DNA of 64,000 nt from Halomonas denitrificans. Its GTDB lineage: Bacteria; Pseudomonadota; Gammaproteobacteria; Pseudomonadales; Halomonadaceae. The stretch covers positions 1 to 64,000 of the forward strand of contig NZ_PYVX01000006.1 of assembly GCF_003056305.1 (NCBI RefSeq), written 5' to 3'. The notes beneath the pieces are model-generated. The model was given only the letters and a program-made list of their open reading frames with translations, did no database searches and had not been told where the DNA came from. Numbering within the stretch: position 1 is the first letter of the stretch; each line of letters starts with the position of its first letter. Below, in pieces: positions 40,029 through 49,794 of this stretch. The position numbers and the translations under genes were made by a program.

Positions 40029-40082
40029 CGTCGCCTTGCCAAAAGCCGGCGACGAAAAAATCGCCTCCCAAATGGGTTCACC

Positions 40083-41012
<930 letters not shown>

Positions 41013-41127
41013 GCAGGAGCTCCTTCTTGGGAGGTAGGGAGAGGCGGCGAACAGAGGGGCGGTAGCGCGAGCGAGCCTCGCCGCGCTAAGGGCCGACGCA
41101 GGGCGCCGGCCCCAAAGGCCAATTCAC

Positions 41128-41580
41128 TCAGGTCACGGTGATCACGGTGCAGCCGGCGGTGTGGCTGACCTTGTGGGAGACGCTGCCGAACACCATGCCG
41201 CGCATGTCGCTGACCCCGCGGCTGCCCATGATGATGGCATTGACGCCGAGGCTCTCGGCCGCCTCGTTGATGCACTCGGCCGGACGCCCCTGGCGCACCA
41301 CCTCCTCGACCTCGATGCCCTCGAGGTCGACCGCCGCACGGGCCTTGTCGATGACCTTGCCCGCCTCCTCCTTCATGCCGGCGGCCAGCTTCTCGCGATC
41401 CTCCTCGGAGAACGGCTCGGCGGTGCCGCCGGTGAACAGGCCGATGTTGTCGGGCGGAAACTCGGCCACGGTCATCAGGTGCAGGGTCGCCCCGGCGCCG
41501 CGAGCCAGCTGGGCCGCCACGCCGAGCGCCTTCTCGGCATGGGAGGAACCATCGAGGGGGACAAGGATTGAGGTATACAT
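41128..41580 (-). CDS. Universal stress protein (UspA family)
   Basis: This single-domain 150-residue Usp has the N-terminal TSILVPLDGSSHAEKAL and the ATP-binding G-2x-G-9x-G(S/T)-type motif at the end (IMGSRGVSDMRGMVFGSVSHKV). Residues 50-85 are Asp/Glu/Lys-rich. Expected role: a stress-induced nucleotide-binding dimer; no partner is visible in the sequence. Confidence 0.88.
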   Translation of the reverse strand: MYTSILVPLDGSSHAEKALGVAAQLARGAGATLHLMTVAEFPPDNIGLFTGGTAEPFSEEDREKLAAGMKEEAGKVIDKARAAVDLEGIEVEEVVRQGRPAECINEAAESLGVNAIIMGSRGVSDMRGMVFGSVSHKVSHTAGCTVITVT

Positions 41581-41690
41581 GACGGGTCGGTCCTGTGCGG
41601 GTGGGAAGCGGGCCGTGACCGGCCCTTTACCCTCAGACTAGACGCTACCCTCAGTTCGGCAAACCACGATATACGCGACGCGCCCTGGCC

Positions 41691-42584
41691 TCAGGGGACG
41701 GCGAGCGTCTCCGCGCGCAGCGACTCGATGACGAAGGCCTCCATGGCCTGGGCCGCCGGGGAGAGGCTACGCTTCCCGGGGCGCAGCAGGCCCAGCTCGC
41801 GCTCCACCATCGGGTCCACCAGCGGGATGAAGCGCAGCCGCTCGTACTCCTGGGGGAAGGCGAGCCGCGGCAGGGTGGTGATGCCGATCCCCGCCACCAG
41901 CATGGCGGTCAGCGAGATCATGTTGGAAATGTCGAAGGCACTCTCCTCCAGCAGCGGCTCGGCCTCGGTGCCCTCCAGCAGCCGCGAGGTGCCGTTGCGG
42001 ATCAGCACCTGGCCCTGCAGCGCCTCCCAGCCCAGCTCAGCCCGCTCGGCCAGGGGATGGTCGTCCCGGCACACCACCCCGACCTCGTCGCGCATCAGAG
42101 GCATGAAGGAGAGCTCGTCGTCCTCCCGCCACAGGCTGGTGAAGCCCAGCTCCACCTCCCCGCCGGCCACCAGGCGCCGGACGAAGTCCGCGCTGCCGTC
42201 GTGCAGGCTCACCTTGAGGTCGGGATAGCGCAGGATGAAGTCGCTGAGCAGTTGCGGCATCAGCCGGCTGGCCACCGAGGGCACCGCGGCCATGTCGACG
42301 TGCCCGGCCTGCTTCTGCACCTGCGCCCAGAGCTCGCGGCTCAGGCGGTCGTGCTGGGTGATCAGCTCGCGAAAGCGCGGCAGGCAGTAGCGACCGAAGG
42401 GCGTGAGGGTCGCCTTGCCGCCCTTCTCGAACAGCGGCTCGCCGAGCCGCTGCTCCAGCTCGCGCACCGCCATGGAGACCGCCGGCTGGGTGCGGTGCAG
42501 CTGGCGCGCCGCGGCGTGGAAGCCGCCCTCGTCGACGATGGCCAGCACGCAGCGCAGCGGTTGAATCTTCAGCTCCGGCAGCAT
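41691..42584 (-). CDS. LysR-type regulator divergent from the aldehyde dehydrogenase operon
   Basis: This 297-residue LysR protein has its helix-turn-helix at GGFHAAARQLHRTQPAVSMAVRELE (in part: AARQLHRTQPAVS). I use the ATG at 42584, which has AGGAGG 5 bases upstream. The 112-bp divergent gap to the aldehyde dehydrogenase is AT-rich (runs near 42625-42655) and would hold the LysR operator. It very likely regulates the 42.7-49.7 kb catabolic operon. Confidence 0.85.
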   Translation of the reverse strand: MLPELKIQPLRCVLAIVDEGGFHAAARQLHRTQPAVSMAVRELEQRLGEPLFEKGGKATLTPFGRYCLPRFRELITQHDRLSRELWAQVQKQAGHVDMAAVPSVASRLMPQLLSDFILRYPDLKVSLHDGSADFVRRLVAGGEVELGFTSLWREDDELSFMPLMRDEVGVVCRDDHPLAERAELGWEALQGQVLIRNGTSRLLEGTEAEPLLEESAFDISNMISLTAMLVAGIGITTLPRLAFPQEYERLRFIPLVDPMVERELGLLRPGKRSLSPAAQAMEAFVIESLRAETLAVP

Positions 42585-42696
42585 GGCCACCTCCTCTCCT
42601 CATGGTAAGAAAACCTGATCATCGGATCTTTTTTATTGATTATCCTTATCTTGGACTCTCACCTAGGATGACGCCAACGTCACTAAGGAGGTTTCC

Positions 42697-44139
42697 ATGT
42701 CACACGTTCATTCCCTCTACATCGATGGCCGCTGGGTCGACGGTCAGGACAGCATCGCCAACGTGAACCCGTCCGACACCAGCGACGTGATCGGCCACTA
42801 CGCCCAGGCCGGCGTCGATCAGGTCGGCGAGGCCATCGCCGCGGCGCAGCGCGGCGTGAACGAGTGGCGCAAGAGCGGCCTGGAGCAGCGCTACGGCGTG
42901 CTGATGGCCATCGGCGACGAGCTGATCGCCCGCAAGGACGAGCTCGGCCGCCTGCTGGCCCGCGAAGAGGGCAAGGCCCTGGCCGAGGGCGTGGGCGAAG
43001 TCTATCGCTCCGGGCAGTTCTTCCACTACTACGCCGCCGAGGTGCTGCGCCAGATCGACGAGCGGGTCGACTCCGTGCGCCCGGGCGTCGAGGTCGACAC
43101 GCGCCGCGAGCCGGTCGGCGTGGTGGGCATCATCAGTCCCTGGAACTTCCCCATGGCCACCGCGGTGTGGAAGATCGCCCCGGCACTGGCCTTCGGCAAC
43201 GCCGTGATCTTCAAGCCGGCCAACCTGGTGCCGGCCAGCGCCTGGGCGCTGACCGAGATCATCAGCCGCCAGGCGCTGCCCGCCGGCACCTTCAACCTGC
43301 TGATGGGCCCGGGCTCCAGCGTCGGCGATGCGCTGATCTCCAGCCCCGACATCCACGCCCTGAGCTTCACCGGCTCACTGGACGTGGGCCGCCGCGTGGC
43401 CGCCGCCACCGCCGGCAACCTGGTCAAGTGCCAGCTGGAGATGGGCTCCAAGAATGCCCTGATCGTCGCCGACGACGCCGACCTGGACCTGGCCGTGGAG
43501 GCCGCCTTCGCCGGCGCCTACTCCGGCACCGGCCAGAAGTGCACCGCCTCCTCGCGCCTGATCGTCACCGAGGCCGTCCACGACGCCTTCGTCGAGAAGC
43601 TGATCAAGAAGCTCGAGACCGTCCGCGTCGGCCACGCCCTGGAAGACGGCGTGCACATCGGCCCCGCCGTGGACGCCCGCCAGCTGGAGTCCAACCTGGC
43701 ATGGGTCGAGCGCGCCCGCGCCGACGGCGCCACCCTGGCCTTCGGCGGCGAGCGCCTCGAGCGCGACACCGACGGCTTCTACATGGCGCCGACGCTGTTC
43801 GTCGACACCACCAACGACATGGCCATCAACCGCGAGGAGGTCTTCGGGCCGATCGCCTGCGTGATCAAGGTCCGCGACTACGAGGAGGCCGTGGCCACCC
43901 TCAACGACACCAACTTCGGCCTCACCGCCGGCATCATCACCGACTCCCTGAAGCTCGCCAGCGACTTCAAGGCCCGCGCCGAGACCGGCTGCGTGATGGT
44001 CAACCTGGCCACCGCCGGCACCGATTACCACGTGCCCTTCGGCGGCCGCAAGGACTCCAGCTTCGGTCCCCGCGAGCAGGGCCGCTACGCCCGCGAGTTC
44101 TACACCGTGGTCAAGACCTGCTATGTGAAGGCCGGCTGA
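42697..44139 (+). CDS. NAD(P)+-dependent aldehyde dehydrogenase (2-oxoglutarate-semialdehyde DH-like)
   Basis: This 480-residue ALDH has the catalytic residues Asn150 (SPWNFP), Glu248 (LEMGSKN) and Cys282 (GTGQKCTASSR). The GQKCTASSR form is typical of 2-oxoglutarate semialdehyde and succinate-semialdehyde-like dehydrogenases. It starts the operon with TAAGGAGG just upstream. It would oxidise the aldehyde formed during breakdown of the substrate imported by the BCCT carrier two genes on. Confidence 0.85.
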   Translation: MSHVHSLYIDGRWVDGQDSIANVNPSDTSDVIGHYAQAGVDQVGEAIAAAQRGVNEWRKSGLEQRYGVLMAIGDELIARKDELGRLLAREEGKALAEGVGEVYRSGQFFHYYAAEVLRQIDERVDSVRPGVEVDTRREPVGVVGIISPWNFPMATAVWKIAPALAFGNAVIFKPANLVPASAWALTEIISRQALPAGTFNLLMGPGSSVGDALISSPDIHALSFTGSLDVGRRVAAATAGNLVKCQLEMGSKNALIVADDADLDLAVEAAFAGAYSGTGQKCTASSRLIVTEAVHDAFVEKLIKKLETVRVGHALEDGVHIGPAVDARQLESNLAWVERARADGATLAFGGERLERDTDGFYMAPTLFVDTTNDMAINREEVFGPIACVIKVRDYEEAVATLNDTNFGLTAGIITDSLKLASDFKARAETGCVMVNLATAGTDYHVPFGGRKDSSFGPREQGRYAREFYTVVKTCYVKAG

Positions 44140-44161
44140 GCCGAGGCCTGAGGAGAGCGTC

Positions 44162-45169
44162 ATGTCAAAAGAGCTGCTGATCGTCGACGGCCTGCAGTAC
44201 TCCAACTGGTCGCGGGAGATCTTCGAGCAGATGCGCGAGGGCGGCGTCGATGCCGTCCACGCCACCCTCGTCTATCACGAGAACATCCGCGAGACCCTGA
44301 CCCGCCTTGGCGAGTGGAACCGCCGCTTCGAGGCCGATGGCGACCTGATCATGCCGGTGAAGGAGGCGGGCGACATCGAGCGCGCCCGCCAGGCCGGCAA
44401 GGTGGGGATCTTCCTGGGCGCCCAGAACTGCTCGCCCATCGAGGACGACATCGACATGGTCGCGGTGATGCGCGACCTGGGGCTGCTGATCATGCAGCTG
44501 ACCTACAATAACCAGAGCCTGCTGGCCTGCGGCTGCTACGAGGCCGAGGACAGCGGCATCACCCGCTTCGGTCGCCAGGTGATCCGCGAGATGAACCGGG
44601 TGGGCATGGTCATCGACATGTCGCACAGCGCCGAGCGCTCGACCCTGGAGGCCGTGGAGCTCTCCGAGCGGCCGGTGATCATCTCGCATGCCAACCCGAG
44701 CTCCTTCCATCCGGCCAGGCGCAACAAGTCGGACAAGGTGCTCGAGGCGATCGCCGAGTCCGGCGGCCTGCTGGGCTTCTCCGCCTACCCCTTCCACCTG
44801 AAGAACGGGCCGGACTGCTCCCTCGAGGACTACTGCGACATGATCGCGCGCACCGCCGACCTGATGGGCATCGAGCACATCGGCATCGGCACCGACCTCT
44901 GCCAGGAGCAGCCGACCTCGGTGCTGGAGTGGATGCGCAACGGCCGCTGGTCCAAGGAGATGGACTACGGCGAGGGCAGCCAGGCCAACGCCGGCTGGCC
45001 GCGCCCGCTCGCCTGGCTGCGCGACAGCCGCGACTTCCCCAACCTGGTCACGGGACTGCGCCAGCGCGGCTTCGACGAGGCCTCGGTCGCGCGCATCATG
45101 GGCCAGAACTGGGTCGAGCTGCTGGAACGGGCCGCCACGCCGGCCCGGGCCGAGGGGGCGGCCGCCTGA
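44162..45169 (+). CDS. M19 (membrane dipeptidase)-like protein with altered zinc ligands
   Basis: This 335-residue TIM-barrel amidohydrolase of the M19 type keeps the C-terminal metal/substrate residues: His155 (IDMSHS), His176 (IISHANP) and Asp245 (IGTDLCQ). At the N-terminus the usual D-G-H-x-D is D-G-L-Q-Y (residues 9-13), and the bridging glutamate position is Gln88 (FLGAQNCS). At least two ligands of the canonical binuclear centre are therefore missing. The same subfamily occurs near dimethylglycine/carnitine genes in pseudomonads (from memory). GAGGAG precedes the ATG; it is the second gene of the operon. Confidence 0.75.
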   Translation: MSKELLIVDGLQYSNWSREIFEQMREGGVDAVHATLVYHENIRETLTRLGEWNRRFEADGDLIMPVKEAGDIERARQAGKVGIFLGAQNCSPIEDDIDMVAVMRDLGLLIMQLTYNNQSLLACGCYEAEDSGITRFGRQVIREMNRVGMVIDMSHSAERSTLEAVELSERPVIISHANPSSFHPARRNKSDKVLEAIAESGGLLGFSAYPFHLKNGPDCSLEDYCDMIARTADLMGIEHIGIGTDLCQEQPTSVLEWMRNGRWSKEMDYGEGSQANAGWPRPLAWLRDSRDFPNLVTGLRQRGFDEASVARIMGQNWVELLERAATPARAEGAAA

Positions 45170-45233
45170 TCACGACACGCGCTTCGGGACAATAACAAGG
45201 GCCCCCCAGGGGCCCACCGCAAAGGCCACCGAC

Positions 45234-46823
45234 ATGACACAACACAACGCCACTCACTCCGCCGCGCCGACGCGCCGCGAGCACCGCCTGGGCGACCCCG
45301 TCGTCCTCACGCTCAGCGTCGGCTTCATCCTGCTGTTCATCGCCCTGTCGCTCTACGACGTCGACTGGGTGGCCGAGGTCATCGGCGCCGGCTTCGCCTG
45401 GACCGCCGCCACCCTCGGCTCCTACTTCCAGCTACTCCTGCTGCTGACCTTCTTCATCGGCATCGGCGTGGCCCTCACCCCCGCCGCCAACGCCCGGATC
45501 GGCAACCTCGCCACGCCGGAGATCAGCACCTTCAAGTGGCTGTCGATCATCATGTGCACCCTGCTGGCCGGCGGCGGCGTCTTCTTCGCCGCCGGTGAGC
45601 CGGTCTACCACTTCGTGGTCACCCCGCCGGCCTTCGACAGCGAGGCCGGCACGGTCGACGCTGTGGCCGGGGCGCTTGCGCAGTCGTTCATGCACTGGGG
45701 TTTTCTGGCCTGGGCGGTGCTCGGCTCGCTGACCGCGGTGGTGCTGGCCCACGCCCACTACGACAAGGGCCAGCCGCTGCAGCCGCGCACCCTGCTCACC
45801 CCGATCCTCGGCGAGCGGATCATCCGCGGGCCCGTCGGCGGCGTGATCGACGCCCTGTGCGTGATCGCCGTGGTCGCCGGCACCGTGGGGCCCATCGGCT
45901 TTCTGGCCACCCAGGTGAGCTTCGGCCTGCACGAGCTGTTCGGGATCTCCGAGGGCTATGGCACCCAGCTCGCCATTCTCGTCGCGCTGGCCGTGGTCTA
46001 CGTCACCTCGGCGGTGACCGGCATCCACCGGGGGATCCAGATCCTCAGCCGCTTCAACGTCTTCCTGGCGCTGGTCATCGCCGCGGTGATCTTCGTCTTC
46101 GGCCCGACGCTGTTCCTCACCAACGCCTTCACCCAGGGCTTCGGCACCTACCTGACCTCGTTCTTCTCGATGGCCACCATGACCGCCGAGACGGCGCCCG
46201 CCTGGTGGATGCAGTGGTGGACGGTGTTCTTCTTCGCCTGGTTCATCGGCTACGGGCCGCTGATGGCGATCTTCGTGGCGCGCATCTCGCGGGGCCGCTC
46301 GATCCGCCAGATGATCCTGGCCGTGGCCGTGCTGGCGCCGATCGCCACCACCGTCTGGTTCACGCTGCTCGGCGGTTCGGGGATCCACTATCAGCTTACC
46401 GGGGTGATCGACCTCACCGAGGCGCTCAACAACTTCCAGTTCGACGTGGCGACCCTCACCGTGGCCCAGGCACTGCCCGGCGGCACCCTGATGGCGGTGG
46501 CGATCCTGGTGCTGACCACCATCTTCGTCGCCACCACCGGCGACTCCATGAGCTACGCCATCGCCGTGGTGGGCTCCGGCCACGACCGCCCCAGCTCGCT
46601 GATTCGCGCCTTCTGGGGCATCGCCATGGCCATCATGGCGGGCATCCTGCTCTACATGGGCGCCGGCCAGATCAGCGTGCTGCAGCAGTTCATCGTCATC
46701 ACCGCCATTCCGGTCTCGCTGGTACTGCTGCCCTCGCTGTGGACCGGCCCCCAGGCCGCCTATGCCATGGCCCGCGACCAGGGCCTGATCCCCCGCCGCT
46801 CAGTGGAGTCCCGCGATGCTTGA
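45234..46823 (+). CDS. BCCT-family transporter, copy 2
   Basis: This 529-residue, about 12-helix protein has the BCCT phrases GEPVYHF, the TM8 region WWTVFFFAWFIGYGPLMAIF followed by VARISRGRS, and a dynamic C-terminal tail. Residues near MTAETAPAWWMQ form the substrate-side tryptophan cluster. It lies between the M19-like gene and a protein of unknown function and overlaps the latter, so it is the uptake system of this catabolic operon. Confidence 0.88.
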   Translation: MTQHNATHSAAPTRREHRLGDPVVLTLSVGFILLFIALSLYDVDWVAEVIGAGFAWTAATLGSYFQLLLLLTFFIGIGVALTPAANARIGNLATPEISTFKWLSIIMCTLLAGGGVFFAAGEPVYHFVVTPPAFDSEAGTVDAVAGALAQSFMHWGFLAWAVLGSLTAVVLAHAHYDKGQPLQPRTLLTPILGERIIRGPVGGVIDALCVIAVVAGTVGPIGFLATQVSFGLHELFGISEGYGTQLAILVALAVVYVTSAVTGIHRGIQILSRFNVFLALVIAAVIFVFGPTLFLTNAFTQGFGTYLTSFFSMATMTAETAPAWWMQWWTVFFFAWFIGYGPLMAIFVARISRGRSIRQMILAVAVLAPIATTVWFTLLGGSGIHYQLTGVIDLTEALNNFQFDVATLTVAQALPGGTLMAVAILVLTTIFVATTGDSMSYAIAVVGSGHDRPSSLIRAFWGIAMAIMAGILLYMGAGQISVLQQFIVITAIPVSLVLLPSLWTGPQAAYAMARDQGLIPRRSVESRDA

Positions 46824-48567
46824 GTACCGCTACCCGATCGCCGGCACCGTGCCGCTGCGTGACGCCGGCGAGGTCATGGACCTCGAGCGGCTGGGCAGCC
46901 TGCCGGCCAGCCGCCTGAGCTTCGTGCGTAGCCTGGTCCGCCAGATGGCGCGCCAGCGCTGGCAGATCAGCACCGCGCGCTTCGACCTGAACGAGCAGGG
47001 GCACGGCGTCGCCATCTATCGCCTGCAGACCCCCCAGGGCCGCTACCACGGGGTGATCTTCTCCCAGCAGCTGGCCGACGATCAGCGCTCCGACCGGGTG
47101 ATCGCCCAGGCCTGGGACGTCACCTTCGGCGTCGTCGAGGGCGACGTCGACGACGCCCTGCTCGAGCAGATGGCCGCCAACGTGCCGCTGCAGGAGGCCG
47201 GTCGCCAGCATCCGCGGCTGCTGGTGCTCTCCCGCGCCAACCGCAGCCTGCGCAACTTCGCCCACTTCGTGGAGGCGCTCTCCTCCGGTCAGCAGCCCGA
47301 GCCTGCCTGGCTGACCCGGGTCGGCTACCTCTACCGGACCACGGCGGTCTACGGCAACGGCAAGTTCGGCATCGCCGACTTCGTGCGCCTGCAGGACAAC
47401 CCCGATTTCCACCGTCCCTTCTCGGCCCAGATGCTGGCGGTCTACCTGCTGCGCCACTTCTCCATCGAGCAGGTGGAGCACATCGCCCGCTGCCAGGCCC
47501 CCGAGCGGGCGGTGCCCCTAGGCACCGAGCTGCGCCGCTACCTGGGCATCGGCAACTCCACCGGGCTCGGCATGGCGCCCTTCCTGATCAACCACCCCCA
47601 GCTGATCCAGCAGTGGGTGACCTGCCGCGAGACCGCCCTGGCGCTGGTGCTCGGCCAGGCGCCCGACGAGGAGCGTCGCCAGCGGCTGATCGCGCTGACC
47701 CGCCGCGCCATGCGCCACCTCGACCAGACGGTCACCGAGGACGCCGAACAGGGCGAGCGCAACGCCGCCGTGGTCGCGGCGCTGCCCGAGGTGATCGCCT
47801 GGCTCGAGGAGGTGCCGCTGGAGGAGACCCTGTGGCCGCAGCTGGTGGCCTGGAGCGCGCGCACCCTGCCGCTGGAAGCCCAGGAGCTGGTCAACACCCT
47901 GCTGATCGAGCTCTACCCCGAGCATGTCGACCCGCTGGAGGACCAGATGGGCACCGAGGAGCGCCTCGAGCTGACCCCGGACATGCCGCTGGTGCGCCTC
48001 AAGCAGCTGATCGAGACCCACTACGACTGGGCGCTGGCCGAGGACTTCGAGGCGCCCGAGGCGCGCTACTGGTTCTGGTACCGCTCCGCCGAGAAGGAGG
48101 AGCCGCGGCTCGGCGTGCGCGGCGTCGAGCCGGGGGCCGAGAAGGAGCTGCCGCTGGCCATCGCGCCACGGGTCCACCACACCCACGGCGTGCTCTCCGA
48201 GTTCCTCGAGGCCAACCCCCGCGCCCTGGTGGTGGAGTTCCTGATCGCCCATCCGCGCCACAAGGACATCGTGCGGCGCATCCAGACCATGGCCGAGACG
48301 CCCTACGGCGAGATCCGCGCCAACCTCTGGCATCGCGACATGAAGCCCATGCACCTGCTGCGCACCAAGCTCGCGTTCTTCGGCGCCGGGCGCTTCGATC
48401 CCAAGTCCGACCGCTGGGTGCGCATCACCCTCTTCCAGGGCGCGCCCCTGGTCGAGGAGCTCAACGCCGAGCCCCGGGACCTAGCCGAGGTCGACGACTG
48501 GAGCTTCCCGCTGGAGCCCGAGGGGATCAGGCACGCACCACGACACGAGGTAGGAGAGACATCATGA
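46816..48567 (+). CDS. Protein of unknown function, 583 residues
   Basis: I do not recognise this family. The product is soluble-looking, without signal peptide or membrane helix, and mostly helical, rich in Arg and Leu. It has conserved-looking blocks: GTVPLRDAGEVMDLERLGSL (1-40), YGNGKFGIADF (about 180), GIGNSTGLGMAPFLINHP (about 245-262), EARYWFWYRSAEKEEPR (about 417) and HRDMKPMHLLRTKLAFFGAGRFDP (in part). It overlaps the BCCT stop by 8 bp and the next gene by 4 bp (ATGA), so it is translationally tied to transport. A catalytic or assembly role in the pathway is inference. Confidence 0.6.
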   Translation: MLEYRYPIAGTVPLRDAGEVMDLERLGSLPASRLSFVRSLVRQMARQRWQISTARFDLNEQGHGVAIYRLQTPQGRYHGVIFSQQLADDQRSDRVIAQAWDVTFGVVEGDVDDALLEQMAANVPLQEAGRQHPRLLVLSRANRSLRNFAHFVEALSSGQQPEPAWLTRVGYLYRTTAVYGNGKFGIADFVRLQDNPDFHRPFSAQMLAVYLLRHFSIEQVEHIARCQAPERAVPLGTELRRYLGIGNSTGLGMAPFLINHPQLIQQWVTCRETALALVLGQAPDEERRQRLIALTRRAMRHLDQTVTEDAEQGERNAAVVAALPEVIAWLEEVPLEETLWPQLVAWSARTLPLEAQELVNTLLIELYPEHVDPLEDQMGTEERLELTPDMPLVRLKQLIETHYDWALAEDFEAPEARYWFWYRSAEKEEPRLGVRGVEPGAEKELPLAIAPRVHHTHGVLSEFLEANPRALVVEFLIAHPRHKDIVRRIQTMAETPYGEIRANLWHRDMKPMHLLRTKLAFFGAGRFDPKSDRWVRITLFQGAPLVEELNAEPRDLAEVDDWSFPLEPEGIRHAPRHEVGETS

Positions 48568-49331
48568 AGGCGTCCTACAACGAGCTGCAGGGCCTGTGCC
48601 GCAAGGCGTTCATCGGCATGGGCTTCGAGGAGGGCGATGCCGCTGACGCCGCCGACATGGTCGCCTGGATGCAGTGCTTTGGCCTGGGCGGCCTCGCCGC
48701 CCTCAACCGCGGCCTGGACTTCCTGCTCGAGGACGACCCCGACGAGCTGCCCAGCGTCCTCTACCAGGACGGCGACCTGGCAGTGGTCGACGGCCACGGC
48801 CAGAGCGTTCTGCGAAGCTCCACCCTGGCGCTGGAGCTCGGCTTCGCCAAGGCCCGGGCGCGCGGCCTCTCGGTGATCAAGATTCGCCACTGCCACAACC
48901 GCCAGCTGATCATGGGCTACCTGGCGCGCCTCGCCGGGCGCGGCATGAACGTCACCGCCTTCTGGCGCAACGCCGAGCACCCGCCGACCGAGCAGGTCGT
49001 CGGCTTCCAGGCCAACAGCGCGGTGCCCGAGATCCGCGTCTACGCGGTCAAGGAGGTCCCGGAGGAGCACGAGCCCAACGACGGCATCACCCTGGTGATG
49101 GCCAACCACGTCGACCTGCTGCCGGCGATGCGCTCGGACTACCGCTACGACCTGCTGGCCCGCCACAACGAATCCGACCTGCTGGCCTGCCGCCACCGGT
49201 CCCTGGCCGAGGGCATCGAGGTCGACGAGGCCGTCTGGGAACGCCTCAAGCACCTCGCCACCCGCATGCTGGTGGAAGCCACCGAGGCCTCCCGGGAAGG
49301 GGCCGGCGCCGGCACCAACGATAACGACTGA
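48564..49331 (+). CDS. Ldh2/DUF3726-like protein
   Basis: This 255-residue protein begins KASYNELQGLCRKAFIGMGFEEGDAADAADMV (in part: SYNELQGLCRKAF; EEGDAADAADMV), which looks like the N-terminus of the sulpholactate/malate (Ldh2) dehydrogenase fold. The rest is shorter than a full Ldh2 enzyme (normally about 340), so it may be the DUF3726 type. A central HCHNRQLIMGYLARLAGRG matches the Ldh2 substrate helix region. It is coupled by ATGA to the 583-residue protein. Activity is uncertain. Confidence 0.5.
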   Translation: MKASYNELQGLCRKAFIGMGFEEGDAADAADMVAWMQCFGLGGLAALNRGLDFLLEDDPDELPSVLYQDGDLAVVDGHGQSVLRSSTLALELGFAKARARGLSVIKIRHCHNRQLIMGYLARLAGRGMNVTAFWRNAEHPPTEQVVGFQANSAVPEIRVYAVKEVPEEHEPNDGITLVMANHVDLLPAMRSDYRYDLLARHNESDLLACRHRSLAEGIEVDEAVWERLKHLATRMLVEATEASREGAGAGTNDND

Positions 49332-49352
49332 GACAGAGACGAGACCCACGAC

Positions 49353-49739
49353 ATGATTCACCCCGTACGCACCGACCTCTTCGCCTCCAAGGCGCCCCTG
49401 GAATGGGCCGTCGTCGGTAACGGCATCCTGTTCACCGCCCAGATCCCCATCGGCGCCGACGGCCAGGTGGTCCAGGGCGGCATCGAGGCCCAGACCCGCC
49501 AGACCCTGGACAACCTCGTCCACACCCTGGAGAAGGCCGGCGCCGGCGTCGAGGCCCTGACCCAGGTGCTGATCTACGTGACCGCCCGCGAGGACCTGGC
49601 CACGGTCAACAAGGTCTACGCCGAGTACGTGCGCGAGCCCTACCCCAACCGCGCCGCCATCATCGTCTCCGGCTTCGCCCGGGAGGAGATGCTGGTCGAG
49701 ATGGTCGCCTACGCGGCCGTGGATGCCGCCGCGTCCTGA
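49353..49739 (+). CDS. RidA-family protein
   Basis: This 128-residue trimeric YjgF/YER057c/UK114-family protein has the family phrases ILFTAQIPIG, GIEAQTRQTLDNL, YVTAREDLATVNKVYAEY and the terminal EMLVEMVAYA. The usual Arg that binds the enamine/imine carboxylate is not obvious: residues near the expected position read PNRAAIIV. It may hydrolyse an imine from a deaminating step in this operon. It is the last gene of the operon. Confidence 0.85.
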   Translation: MIHPVRTDLFASKAPLEWAVVGNGILFTAQIPIGADGQVVQGGIEAQTRQTLDNLVHTLEKAGAGVEALTQVLIYVTAREDLATVNKVYAEYVREPYPNRAAIIVSGFAREEMLVEMVAYAAVDAAAS

Positions 49740-49761
49740 GAAGGGGCCTACCACCAAAGCG

Positions 49762-49784
49762 GGGACGGCGTCTCGCGCCGTCCC
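49762..49784. terminator. Hairpin between convergent ridA-like and ald
   Basis: A 9-bp stem GGGACGGCG / CGCCGTCCC with loop TCTCG lies between two convergent stop codons. No T-run is present. Confidence 0.6.
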
Positions 49785-49794
49785 ATCTAGTCGA

